This document shows positions 33,730 to 42,439 of a DNA stretch of 64,000 nucleotides, in pieces. The position numbers were made by a program, and so were the translations under genes. The stretch covers positions 186,001-250,000 of the forward strand of contig NZ_FWXX01000001.1 of NCBI RefSeq assembly GCF_900176475.1. Direction: 5' to 3'. The first letter of the stretch is position 1, and every line of letters begins with the position of its first letter. The notes beneath the pieces are model-generated. The model was given only the letters and a program-made list of their open reading frames with translations, was not told where the DNA came from and did no database searches. The DNA is from Tropicibacter naphthalenivorans. GTDB taxonomy: Bacteria; Pseudomonadota; Alphaproteobacteria; Rhodobacterales; Rhodobacteraceae.

Positions 33730-36182
33730 ACCAGCACCACGCCATCCCCGCCCGCATCGCCTTGGGGATCGCGCGGGGATGGGCCGATCTGGGGGAACAC
33801 CCGCAGCCAAAGCGTGCCCCCCGGACCTTCGCCAGACAGCTCTGCCGGGCGCTTGCTGCGCGCCACGTCCTGCACCACCTGCGGCAAGGCATCAAAGTCC
33901 GGCCCAAGGCCCAGCCGCGCAATATCAAGCCCCTCCGGCGCAGACGCCAGATTGAGCCGCACCGCCAGTTGCGCGCTGACCCGGTGGATCACGCCCTGCG
34001 CGCTGACAACCACAAAACCGATGCCGAGGGCATCCAGCACCGCCTCCAGACCATTGGCATACAGACCAATATCTTCGGCCTGCGCCCGGATCGCCGCATT
34101 GCTGTGGTTCAACCCGTGATTGTCCCGGTGCAGCGCGCGATTGGCCATCTGCAACTCTTGGTTCGAGGCCAGCAGCTCTTCGCCCGTCGCCTCCAGCCGT
34201 TCGGTAACATGCTGCAAGGTCCGCTCTGTCAAGCGCAGATCGCGCTCCAGTTCCTGCACCCGGCGCGACAGGAACAGCGCGTCTTCCGCCTCTGGGGCTG
34301 TCTGCGGCGTCGGAACCGGCGTTTGGCCATCGCCAAAGGTCACCGCCACCAGCAGCAAGGGACCAGCCCCAGCGGTATCAAGCGCCTCGAATCGCAGCTG
34401 CACCCGTCCCGGTGCGCCCCCCGCCAGTTCCACCTTGAGCACGCGCACAAAAGTTTCAAACGGCCCTTCGCGCAGCTTTTCCAAGGCGACGGTGATGGGG
34501 ATCTGCAAATCGTCGTGGACCACGTCTTCGACCGTGCGCAGGGACGCGCCGTCGGTCTTGCGCACCAGAACGCTGGCCGCGCCGAACCAGCCCAGAACCT
34601 CGCCTTCGGCCGAGATCAGCAGCGACGACGGCGCATAGCGGCGCAGCACCGCGTCAAAGCCGTTCAGAACCACATGATCGCGGTGGGCCAAGCCGATGCC
34701 CAGGCGCGGCCTTTGCAGCTTGAGCGGATCGCCCTGCGGGAGATCCTGTTCGGGCAGCGGCACCGGGCGCGGCTGCACATCGCCGCGCTTGCGGAACAGG
34801 CGCGCGCCGCGGTCGATCACCTCGAGCGCGTCTTGGTCGCGAATTAGCGTCTCGGACTGGCCCAACAGCAACGCCCCATCCGCGCGCAGCCCAAACAACA
34901 CCATCGACAGCAGCCGCGCCTGCGGCTCTGGGTTGAGATAGATCAGCAGGTTGCGGCAGGACACCAGATCCAGTTGCAAAAACGGCGGGTCAACCAGCGC
35001 GTCGTGGCTTGAAAAGACGATATGCGCGCGCAGGCTCTTGCGCACGGCATATTGCCCGCCAACCCGTTGGAAATACTTGTCCCGCAGGACTTCAGGCACC
35101 GTTTCCACCGCGCCCACATCATACAGCCCAACCGACGCGACATCCAAGGACGATTGGCGCAAGTCACTGGCCAGAATGCGAAAATTGGGCGCGCGCCCTG
35201 CCGCCTCAAAGCTTTCGGCCAGTTCGATGGCAAGGGTGTAGGCCTCTTCGCCGGTGGCGCAGGCGGGCACCCAGATGCGCAGCGGCTTTTGCCCGTCACA
35301 GCTGGCCACCATCGGGTCCAGCACCTTGGTGCGCAGGGTCTGGATCACCTCCGAGTCGCGGTAAAAGCCGGTCACGCCGATCAGCAGATCGTCATACAGC
35401 TCGGCCACGGCGGCGGGGTCTGCGGCCAGCGCCTCGGCATAGTCATAAAAGCTGTCGTGGCGGCGCAGGCGCATTCGGCGGGTGATCCGGCGGGCCAGCA
35501 TGTCGGTCTTGTAGGCGCTGATTTCCATATGGCAGGTCCGCTCCAGCAAACCCAGAATGCGGTCCAGCGCGGCAGAGTCGTCCGGCTCGGCGGTCTCGCC
35601 CTCAAAGGCGCGGGCCAGCACCGCCGGCATGCGGCCCGGTTCCAGTACGCCTTGCCCCTTGCGCCGGGCCAATCCCTGCCGGGGGCGTAAAAAGATCGGC
35701 GCGCCCGCCTCGCCCAGTTGCTGAAAGCCCAGCACCCCGTCCAGCGGCACCCGGTCAAGGCACACCACCGCCGTGCGCGCCGGGTCACGGCCCAGCAGCG
35801 ACAACAAAAAGGTGTCCACGAGGTGCATCGGCTTGGTCTCGCCTTCGGGCGCGGGCGACAGGACAAAGGCCTCGTCCGCCAGTTCAACGCACGCATGGCG
35901 CGGCGGCAAATAGACCCGCCCGGGCGCCAGCCGCATCCCCGTCGACAGCCACTCCAGGATTGGCCCCCCGGACTTGTGCAGCACCTCCTTGAGCCGGGCC
36001 AGCTGCACCAGCGACAAGGGCTTGGTGAACACGATGGCCCAGGTCACCTGCGGCGGCAGCGCGGCAAAAAACGCCAGCAGGGGGTCGACCTCATCGGTGC
36101 TGATCCCCAGCGCAACCAGCCGCGGTGCGCCCTGCGGCTTTTGTAAACCACTCACCTTGGACATACCGTCCCTTTCGCTCAC
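33705..36182 (-). CDS. CheB-like/CheR/PAS fusion signalling protein
   Basis: 825 residues. Residues ~20-190 have the CheB methylesterase outline (VALGISTDEVDPL, LAPGRVYLPP, LGFQQLGEAGAPIFLRP), but the catalytic Ser-His-Asp motifs are not conserved. Residues ~215-480 form a CheR methyltransferase with the SAM site IWVPACATGEEAYTLAIEL. A PAS-like region, a coiled coil (~620-700) and a last PAS domain (~715-825) follow. There is no kinase domain. Members of this class act outside flagellar chemotaxis. The start may be 36182 or the in-frame ATG at 36164. Confidence 0.75.
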   Translation of the reverse strand: MSERDGMSKVSGLQKPQGAPRLVALGISTDEVDPLLAFFAALPPQVTWAIVFTKPLSLVQLARLKEVLHKSGGPILEWLSTGMRLAPGRVYLPPRHACVELADEAFVLSPAPEGETKPMHLVDTFLLSLLGRDPARTAVVCLDRVPLDGVLGFQQLGEAGAPIFLRPRQGLARRKGQGVLEPGRMPAVLARAFEGETAEPDDSAALDRILGLLERTCHMEISAYKTDMLARRITRRMRLRRHDSFYDYAEALAADPAAVAELYDDLLIGVTGFYRDSEVIQTLRTKVLDPMVASCDGQKPLRIWVPACATGEEAYTLAIELAESFEAAGRAPNFRILASDLRQSSLDVASVGLYDVGAVETVPEVLRDKYFQRVGGQYAVRKSLRAHIVFSSHDALVDPPFLQLDLVSCRNLLIYLNPEPQARLLSMVLFGLRADGALLLGQSETLIRDQDALEVIDRGARLFRKRGDVQPRPVPLPEQDLPQGDPLKLQRPRLGIGLAHRDHVVLNGFDAVLRRYAPSSLLISAEGEVLGWFGAASVLVRKTDGASLRTVEDVVHDDLQIPITVALEKLREGPFETFVRVLKVELAGGAPGRVQLRFEALDTAGAGPLLLVAVTFGDGQTPVPTPQTAPEAEDALFLSRRVQELERDLRLTERTLQHVTERLEATGEELLASNQELQMANRALHRDNHGLNHSNAAIRAQAEDIGLYANGLEAVLDALGIGFVVVSAQGVIHRVSAQLAVRLNLASAPEGLDIARLGLGPDFDALPQVVQDVARSKRPAELSGEGPGGTLWLRVFPQIGPSPRDPQGDAGGDGVVLVFHWPRGP

Positions 36183-36266
36183 CTAACGCAGCGTAATGCA
36201 CCGTTTGAAAATACAAAGCGTTTTTCGCAGACCGCGACACAACAGAACAGCCCGCCAAAGGCCGGA

Positions 36267-38081
36267 TCAGGCCGCGCCCACCCCAACCTGCGATGCTGCG
36301 CCCAGCATGTCGAAAAGCGCCCCCTGCGGGCCGGGGCAGGAAAACAGGTAGCCTTGACCATAGACGCAGCCAATGTCCCGCAGCATCTGCCGCTGCTGCT
36401 CTGTCTCGATGCCTTCGGCAATCACCGTCAGGCCGGTCTGCCGCGCAATGTGCAAGATCGCCTCGACGATGACCCGGTCCTTGGGGTTGCTGTCCATCCC
36501 GGCGACAAAGCTGCCGTCAATCTTGAGAATATCGATGGGCCAGTCGCGCAGGTGCCGCAGCCCGCCGTAGCCCATGCCAAAGTCGTCCAAGGCCACCTGC
36601 GCCCCGCGGCTGCGCAGCTCGGCAAGGGTCTGGAAGATCCGCTGTCGCCCGCAATCGAGCATGGTGGTCTCGGTCACTTCGAACACGATATCGCACCACT
36701 CGGCCCCGTGCTGGGCCAGCAGCGCCTGCATGTCAAAGACGAACTCGGGCTTGGTCAGGTCCAGCGCGCAGAGGTTCACCGACAGCTTGGCCCGGCTGCC
36801 ACTCTGCCGCGCCTGCGCCGCGACCTCCAGCGCCTGCCCCACCACCGTTTCCGTCAGTATGTTGGCAAAGCGATAGTCGCTCAGGATCGTGGCAAAGTCT
36901 TCGGGCGTGCGGATGCCCCCTGCCCCGTCTTCCCAGCGGGCGAGCACCTCGAAATAGGCGGGCTGGCCCGTGTCCAGATCCACGATCGGCTGAAAGAACG
37001 GCACCACGCGCCCCTGATCGATCGCATCCAGAAACAGCTGCCCCATGGCGCGGCTGTTAAAGGTCTGGTGGCGCGACGGGTCAAAGATCCGGTAGGCACT
37101 GCGCCCCGAGCGCTTGGCCGCGTACAGCCCCGCATCCGCCAGCTCGAACAGCGCGCGAAAGCTTTTGGCCTGCGACGGGAACAGCGCCGCGCCCATAGAA
37201 ATCCGCCCCAGATCGGGCTTGTCCAGCGTCGCCGCCGCGCGCATCACCGCATTGCGGCAAAACACCAGGATCTCGGACAAGTGGGCCGCCTCATCCCCCG
37301 GCAGGTCCAGACACACGGCGAATTCATCGCCGCCAATGCGGCCCACGATGGCGCCCTGCGGCATGGCGTGAATGATGCTTTCAGCCACCAGTTTCAGATA
37401 GCGGTCGCCGAACTGGTGGCCATACAGGTCGTTCACCAGCTTGAAATGGTCCACGTCGATCACCACCAGCGCCGCCGGCTCATCGGTGGTGCGCAGCCGC
37501 TCGCAGGCCTTTGTCTCAAAGGACGTGGCGTTTTCCAGCCCCGTAAGCCTGTCGATCCGGGCCAGCTTTGTCAGCCGCGCGTTGCGCCGCTCCAGCACCA
37601 TCAGATCGAATTCGGTGAAGAACCGGGTAAAGAGGCTGTCCAGCAGCGCCTCGCCCGCCTTCATCAGCGCCATCGCCGCAGGTTCCGCCGCGGCCCTGTC
37701 GGGTTTGCGATACATCAGGCCGACCACCGCCATGATCCGCCCGTCCCCGTTGGCCAGCGCGATGGTCAAAATCTCCAGACCGTCGGCGGTGGCCCGGTGC
37801 CACATCCAGGTAGGCCCGCCGCCCTGAATGGCCTCGAACTGCGCCATCGCGGCGGTTATCAACTCTGGGCTTTGCGCTGCGGCCTCGCCCGGTGCGGGGT
37901 CCGGCCACATGCCTTGGATCGGCGTCTCGCTGCGGGTGAACGTCTGGCACAGGCACACATGCAGCGCCTCGGCCCCCAGCCCCGACACGGCCGCCTGACC
38001 AAAGGACGACAAAAAGCGGCGGAACTCTTGTATGGGTTCCCCGTCTTCCTCGATCAGAGCCTTGCTCCATAGTCTTGTCAT
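36267..38081 (-). CDS. GGDEF-EAL cyclic-di-GMP signalling protein
   Basis: 604 residues from the ATG at 38081, which has GGGAGAG upstream. Residues ~1-160 are an unassigned sensory region. The GGDEF domain (~185-345) keeps GRIGGDEFA, so cyclase activity is plausible. The EAL domain (~360-600) has EVL in place of EAL (YFEVLARWED), the DDFGMGYGGL loop and VIAEGIET, so phosphodiesterase activity is possible. No membrane helix is seen, so it is probably cytoplasmic. It is separate from the next minus gene by ~85 bases. Confidence 0.85.
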   Translation of the reverse strand: MTRLWSKALIEEDGEPIQEFRRFLSSFGQAAVSGLGAEALHVCLCQTFTRSETPIQGMWPDPAPGEAAAQSPELITAAMAQFEAIQGGGPTWMWHRATADGLEILTIALANGDGRIMAVVGLMYRKPDRAAAEPAAMALMKAGEALLDSLFTRFFTEFDLMVLERRNARLTKLARIDRLTGLENATSFETKACERLRTTDEPAALVVIDVDHFKLVNDLYGHQFGDRYLKLVAESIIHAMPQGAIVGRIGGDEFAVCLDLPGDEAAHLSEILVFCRNAVMRAAATLDKPDLGRISMGAALFPSQAKSFRALFELADAGLYAAKRSGRSAYRIFDPSRHQTFNSRAMGQLFLDAIDQGRVVPFFQPIVDLDTGQPAYFEVLARWEDGAGGIRTPEDFATILSDYRFANILTETVVGQALEVAAQARQSGSRAKLSVNLCALDLTKPEFVFDMQALLAQHGAEWCDIVFEVTETTMLDCGRQRIFQTLAELRSRGAQVALDDFGMGYGGLRHLRDWPIDILKIDGSFVAGMDSNPKDRVIVEAILHIARQTGLTVIAEGIETEQQRQMLRDIGCVYGQGYLFSCPGPQGALFDMLGAASQVGVGAA

Positions 38082-38269
38082 TGACACTCTCCCGACGCAG
38101 AGCTCGGAGATCGCTACACGTGCATTAAGACGTCCAACGCCGGGAATGGCCCTGACGCTTGGTAAAAAACCTTTAATCAAAATGCTTAACGAAGCGTTAA
38201 AGAGCGGGCTAAAGTTTTAAGATCACAGGCGCAGACCGCCCCTTCGCCGCCCAATTAAGCAGGACCCCG

Positions 38270-39079
38270 ATGCCATAACCCAAGGTCAAGACCATCAACG
38301 CCCTCGCGCGCGGGCTGGACGTGCTGACGCTGCTGCAAAGCTCGGGTCAGATGACGCTGGGCGATCTGCACCGGCGCACGGGCATTCCAAAGGCGTCGCT
38401 GCTGCGCATCCTCAAAACCCTGCGGGCGCGCGGCATGGTCTGGCAGCGCATGGCCGACGGCGCCTATGTGGCGTCCTACTCGCTGGCGGAACTGGCCGGG
38501 CACATGGACCGCGAACAGGCGCTGGCCGAGGTCGCCTCGCCCATCCTTGAACGCCTGTCGGACCGGATCAAATGGCCCTCGGTGCTGGCCGTGCCGCGCC
38601 TGACCCACATGGAGGTGATCGAAACCAACGCCCCGCGCGCCTATATCTAGAGTATCCCGCTGGGGCCGGTGGGCTTTCGCATCAACATGCTGCGCTCGGC
38701 CTCTGGGCGGGCCTATCTGGCGTTTTGTCAGGACACGATCCGCGACGCCATTCTGGATCGCCTGCGCCAAAGCGGCCATAAGGGCGACCGTCAGGCGCAT
38801 AGCCCCGACTACGTGGCGCGCTGTGTCAGTGATGCCCGCGCGCAGGGCTTTGCCTTTCGCGACCCGGATTTTGGCGGCGACTTTAACGAGCCGCGTAGCG
38901 CGGTGGATGACGCGCGCGACTCGCTCGCCGTGCCGATCCGTCTGGCCGAACACGTCCCCGCCGCGCTGAATGTCACCTGGTCGCGCAAGGTGTTCCGCCG
39001 CGATTTGGCCCGCGCGCAGTTTGCCAGCGCCGTTCAGGACGCCGCCGCAGACATCGCGCAGGCCATGAACGCCGGCTAA
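38270..39079 (+). pseudogene. IclR-family regulator, interrupted by two in-frame stop codons
   Basis: One continuous frame from the ATG at 38270 encodes an IclR regulator: an HTH (NALARGLDVLTLLQ, then MTLGDLHRRTGIPKASLLRILKTL) and the effector domain (GRAYLAFCQ, YVARCVSDARAQGFAFRDPDFGG, SLAVPIRL). The frame has TAA at codon 3 (38276-38278) and TAG at codon 127 (38648-38650), and reads through cleanly on both sides of each. Both fit C-to-T changes of glutamine codons (CAA, CAG). The gene is probably dead, or a GTG at 38321 gives a truncated HTH fragment. Confidence 0.75.
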
Positions 39080-39204
39080 AGGGCGGCGCATCGGCCATTC
39101 CTCGCGCACCGTCTATTCCCAGAATTGATAGAGATCATTTGCCGCTTGTATCGGCTATGCACATGCTGCCACCATCGCGTGCACCCGCACAAGGAGACCA
39201 GACC

Positions 39205-39396
39205 ATGAAAAAACTTATTGCCGCGGCGGCCGCCGTATCAACCTTTGCAGCCGCGGGCTGCGTGCGCCCGGACAGCGATCTGGAAAGCGCCCTGGTGGGG
39301 GCCGCCATCGGCTGCGCCGCCGGTGAAGTCCTTGTCGAAGGCCGCTGCGTCGAAGGCGCGATCGTCGGCGCAGGCGTCGGCGTTCTGACCAACTGA
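39205..39396 (+). CDS. Small lipoprotein with glycine-zipper-like C-terminus
   Basis: 63 residues from the ATG at 39205. The signal peptide MKKLIAAAAAVSTFAAAGC ends in a lipobox (AAGC), so Cys19 would be lipidated. After RPDSDLES come two Gly/Ala-rich segments (ALVGAAIGCAAGEVL and GAIVGAGVGVL) linked by EGRC. Similar small lipoproteins are frequent in Rhodobacterales. No function is known to me. Confidence 0.65.
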   Translation: MKKLIAAAAAVSTFAAAGCVRPDSDLESALVGAAIGCAAGEVLVEGRCVEGAIVGAGVGVLTN

Positions 39397-39517
39397 CCCC
39401 TCGGCGCAAAGCGCGCCCTCGTGTCCGCTTTGCGCCCCCTTCCCCGCTGCCAAGGCGCGTTTGCCACTTTCTTGGGCAGCTTTTCGCAAGCGGCGAAAAA
39501 ATCCGCGCCCCTTAAAT

Positions 39518-39533
39518 TTTACCAATTGATAAA
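39518..39533. promoter_or_regulatory. Candidate RutR-type operator upstream of preT
   Basis: TTTACCAATTGATAAA fits the RutR consensus TTGACCANNTGGTCAA at 11 of 14 fixed positions and sits in a longer imperfect palindrome (39514-39536). It lies ~50 bases before the preT start. It is weaker than the perfect box at 43170. Confidence 0.45.
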
Positions 39534-39581
39534 TTTTTGAACCGTGGCACAGTGATCCCCGTGACAACCCACGGAGACGCC

Positions 39582-40910
39582 ATGACCAGCCCAGCTACGC
39601 CCGGCATCGCAGCCGGCCGGCTCGCCCCCGACACCCTGGCCGAGAACTTTGCCGACCTGCACGCGCCCTATGATGCGCACGAGGCCCGCGTGGCCGCCGA
39701 TCGGTGCTATTTCTGCCACGATGCGCCCTGCGTGACCGCCTGCCCCACCGACATCGACATCCCGCTGTTCATCCGCCAGATCTCGACCGGGATGCCCGAA
39801 GCGGCGGCCCAGACGATCTTTGAACAGAACATCCTCGGCGGCATGTGTGCCCGCGTCTGCCCGACGGAAACGCTGTGCGAACAGGTCTGCGTGCGCGAAA
39901 CCGCCGAAGGCAAGCCGGTCGAGATCGGCCGCCTCCAGCGTCACGCCACCGACACCGCCATGGCGCGCCAAAGCCACCCCTTCACCCGTGCCGCTGAGAC
40001 GGGCAAACGTGTGGCTGTCGTCGGCGCTGGCCCTGCGGGTCTGGCCTGCGCCCACCGCCTCGCGCTCAAGGGCCACGCGGTCGATGTCTTTGATGCCAAG
40101 GAGAAACCCGGCGGCCTCAACGAATACGGCATCGCGTCCTACAAATCGACCGATGACTTCGCCGCCCGCGAGATCGACTGGCTGCTGCAAATCGGCGGCA
40201 TCACGCTTCATACCGGCCAGACCCTTGGCCAAACCCTAGAGCTTAACCAACTGGCCCAAGACTATGATGCGGTATTCCTCGGGATCGGCCTCGGCGCGGT
40301 GAACGCGCTGACCTGCGACGGCAATGACCGCGCAGGCGTCATGGACGCGGTCGATTTCATCGCTGACCTGCGCCAGACCCGCGACCTGACGACCCTCCCC
40401 GTCGGGCGCAACGTGGTGGTGATCGGCGGCGGCATGACCGCCGTCGACGCTGCCGTGCAGGCCAAGCTGCTGGGCGCGCAAAACGTCACCCTCGCCTACC
40501 GCCGGGGGCGCGAGCAGATGGGGGCCTCGCGCTTCGAACAGGACCTCGCCGCCTCCAAAGGGGTCACGATCCTCACCAACGTCATGCCCGTCGCCATCCA
40601 CGGCAACGGCAGCGCCGCGCAGATCGAACTGGAGTACACCACCGCCGAAAGCGGCACCCTCACCGGCACCGGCGAGACGATCCGCCTGCCCGCCGATCAG
40701 GTCTTTCGCGCCATCGGCCAGACCTTCGCCGGGATCGACGGCCCCGAACTTGACCGCGGCAAGATCAAAACCACCGGCGCAGGCCGCACCACCATGCCCG
40801 GCGTCTGGGCGGGCGGCGACTGCACCGCGGGCGAAGACCTGACGGTGGTCGCCGTCTCCGAAGGCCGCGACGCCGCCGAAGACATTCACGCCGCGCTCAC
40901 GCAGGCATGA
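39582..40910 (+). CDS. preT: NAD-dependent dihydropyrimidine dehydrogenase subunit PreT
   Basis: 442 residues from the ATG at 39582 (CGGAGAC upstream). The N-terminal cysteine clusters CYFCHDAPCVTACP and CARVCPTETLCEQVC bind FeS. An FAD Rossmann motif VAVVGAGPAGLACA and an NAD Rossmann motif VVVIGGGMTAVDAA follow, as in PreT and the N-terminal half of mammalian DPD. With PreA it reduces uracil or thymine to the dihydro form using NADH. It lies 72 bases before preA, with a short repeat copy in the gap. Confidence 0.9.
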   Translation: MTSPATPGIAAGRLAPDTLAENFADLHAPYDAHEARVAADRCYFCHDAPCVTACPTDIDIPLFIRQISTGMPEAAAQTIFEQNILGGMCARVCPTETLCEQVCVRETAEGKPVEIGRLQRHATDTAMARQSHPFTRAAETGKRVAVVGAGPAGLACAHRLALKGHAVDVFDAKEKPGGLNEYGIASYKSTDDFAAREIDWLLQIGGITLHTGQTLGQTLELNQLAQDYDAVFLGIGLGAVNALTCDGNDRAGVMDAVDFIADLRQTRDLTTLPVGRNVVVIGGGMTAVDAAVQAKLLGAQNVTLAYRRGREQMGASRFEQDLAASKGVTILTNVMPVAIHGNGSAAQIELEYTTAESGTLTGTGETIRLPADQVFRAIGQTFAGIDGPELDRGKIKTTGAGRTTMPGVWAGGDCTAGEDLTVVAVSEGRDAAEDIHAALTQA

Positions 40911-40917
40911 CCCCCAT

Positions 40918-40940
40918 GTCTTCTTCTCTTTCCAAATATC
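40918..40940 (-). repeat. Dispersed intergenic repeat, copy E (core only, inverted)
   Basis: Read on the minus strand it is GATATTTGG followed by AAAGAGAAGAAGAC, i.e. the core without the GGGGGCGCTGCCCC blocks. It lies between preT and preA and is oriented against the genes. Confidence 0.7.
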
Positions 40941-40982
40941 CAATTCCCCGGCCCGCCACAGGCGCCCCGCAGGAGACCACAC

Positions 40983-42287
40983 ATGGCTGATCTCACAACA
41001 AATTTCCTCGGCATCTCTTCGCCAAACCCGTTCTGGCTGGCGTCCGCGCCGCCCACCGACAAGGAATACAACGTCCGCCGCGCCTTCGAGGCAGGCTGGG
41101 GCGGCGTGGTCTGGAAAACCCTCGGTGCCGAAGGGCCACCGGTCGTCAACGTCAACGGCCCCCGCTACGGCGCGATCTACGGCGCGGACCGCCGCCTTTT
41201 GGGCCTCAACAACATCGAACTCATCACCGACCGGCCGCTGGAAACCAACCTCGAAGAGATGGCCCGCGTCAAAGCCGACTACCCCGACCGCGCGCTGATC
41301 GCCTCGATCATGGTGCCCTGCGACGAGGCGTCGTGGAAAGCCATCCTGCCGCGCGTCGCCGAAACCGGGGCCGACGGGATTGAGCTGAACTTTGGCTGCC
41401 CGCATGGCATGGCCGAACGCGGCATGGGCAGCGCCGTCGGCCAAGTCCCTGAATACATTGAGATGGTCACCCGCTGGTGCAAGCAATACTACGACAAGCC
41501 GGTGATCGTGAAGCTGACCCCCAACATCACCGACATCCGGATGCCCGCCGAGGCCGCCAAGAACGGCGGCGCGGATGCGGTCAGCCTGATTAATACCATC
41601 AATTCAATCACTTCGGTGGACTTGGACATGATGGCCCCGCAGCCGACCATCGACGGCAAGGGCACCCACGGCGGCTATTGCGGCCCGGCGGTCAAGCCCA
41701 TCGCCATGAACATGGTCGCCGAAATCGCCCGCAACCCCGCCACCCACGGCCTGCCGATCAGCGGCATCGGCGGGATCACCACTTGGCGCGATGCCGCCGA
41801 GTTCATGGCGCTTGGCGCGGGCAACGTGCAGGTCTGCACCGCCGCCATGACCTATGGCTTTAAAATCGTTGAGGAAATGAAGCGCGGCCTGTCCCAGTGG
41901 ATGGACGACAAAGGCTATACCAAGACCTCGGATTTCATCGGCATGGCGGTGCCGAACGTCACCGATTGGCAGTATCTGAACCTCAATTACATCACCAAGG
42001 CGCGGATTTCGCAGGACGATTGCATCAAATGCGGGCGCTGCTTTGCCGCCTGCGAGGACACCAGCCACCAGGCGATCACCATGTCCGAAGACCGCGTCTT
42101 TGAGGTGCAGGACGACGAATGTGTGGCCTGCAACCTATGTGTCGACGTCTGCCCGGTGGACAATTGCATCACCATGGAGCGCGTCGCCCCCGGCGAGGTC
42201 GACCAGCGCACCGGTCAGGTTGTCCCGGCAGAGTACGGCAACTGGACGACCCACCCCAACAATCCCATGGCCAAAGCGGCCGAATAA
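40983..42287 (+). CDS. preA: NAD-dependent dihydropyrimidine dehydrogenase subunit PreA
   Basis: 434 residues. A dihydroorotate-dehydrogenase-like FMN barrel (residues 1-~330) contains NFGCPHGMAERGMG with the catalytic cysteine loop and SGIGGITTWRDA. Two [4Fe-4S] motifs close the protein: CIKCGRCFAACED and CVACNLCVDVCP. It carries the pyrimidine site and receives electrons from PreT. A terminator follows. Confidence 0.92.
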   Translation: MADLTTNFLGISSPNPFWLASAPPTDKEYNVRRAFEAGWGGVVWKTLGAEGPPVVNVNGPRYGAIYGADRRLLGLNNIELITDRPLETNLEEMARVKADYPDRALIASIMVPCDEASWKAILPRVAETGADGIELNFGCPHGMAERGMGSAVGQVPEYIEMVTRWCKQYYDKPVIVKLTPNITDIRMPAEAAKNGGADAVSLINTINSITSVDLDMMAPQPTIDGKGTHGGYCGPAVKPIAMNMVAEIARNPATHGLPISGIGGITTWRDAAEFMALGAGNVQVCTAAMTYGFKIVEEMKRGLSQWMDDKGYTKTSDFIGMAVPNVTDWQYLNLNYITKARISQDDCIKCGRCFAACEDTSHQAITMSEDRVFEVQDDECVACNLCVDVCPVDNCITMERVAPGEVDQRTGQVVPAEYGNWTTHPNNPMAKAAE

Positions 42288-42307
42288 TCCCCCTGAGGTC
42301 CAAACTG

Positions 42308-42333
42308 GGGCGCGCTTCTGGCGCGCCCTTTTT
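42308..42333 (+). terminator. Rho-independent terminator after preA
   Basis: GGGCGCGC (42308-42315), loop TTCTG, GCGCGCCC (42321-42328), then TTTTT. The stem is perfect. Confidence 0.85.
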
Positions 42334-42365
42334 CATGCGGATACGCAAACCTGTGACATTTATAC

Positions 42366-42398
42366 AATTGTCAGACAATTAAATGTCAGACAATTAAA
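42366..42398. promoter_or_regulatory. Tandem 15-bp repeats with internal palindrome
   Basis: TGTCAGACAATTAAA occurs twice head to tail (42369-42383 and 42384-42398). The first copy is part of a perfect inverted repeat AATTGTC-A-GACAATT (42366-42380). It lies downstream of the preA terminator and beyond the end of the convergent TetR gene. It looks like a protein-binding array, but no promoter facing away from it was recognised. Confidence 0.6.
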
Positions 42399-42406
42399 GC
42401 CTCGCG

Positions 42407-42431
42407 TGAACGCAGTTCAGAACGCTGTTCA
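42407..42431. promoter_or_regulatory. Overlapping TGAAC-N3-GTTCA palindromes
   Basis: TGAACGCAGTTCA (42407-42419) overlaps GAACGCTGTTCA (42420-42431). The outer bases GCGTGAAC and GTTCACGC (42405-42433) are also complementary, so it can form a hairpin just past the TetR gene stop. The same palindrome appears three times at the tetR/pspA promoter near 53.9 kb. Confidence 0.5.
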
Positions 42432-42439
42432 CGCCAAAA

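Noticed and set aside
30925-33810. 961-codon open frame on the minus strand
   Set aside because: It runs antisense to hypC, hypD and hypE and ends in translated tandem repeat DNA.
38270-39079. Stop-codon reassignment or selenocysteine/pyrrolysine decoding
   Set aside because: The stops are TAA and TAG, not TGA, no recoding signal or special tRNA is seen, and all other genes end normally with all three stops.
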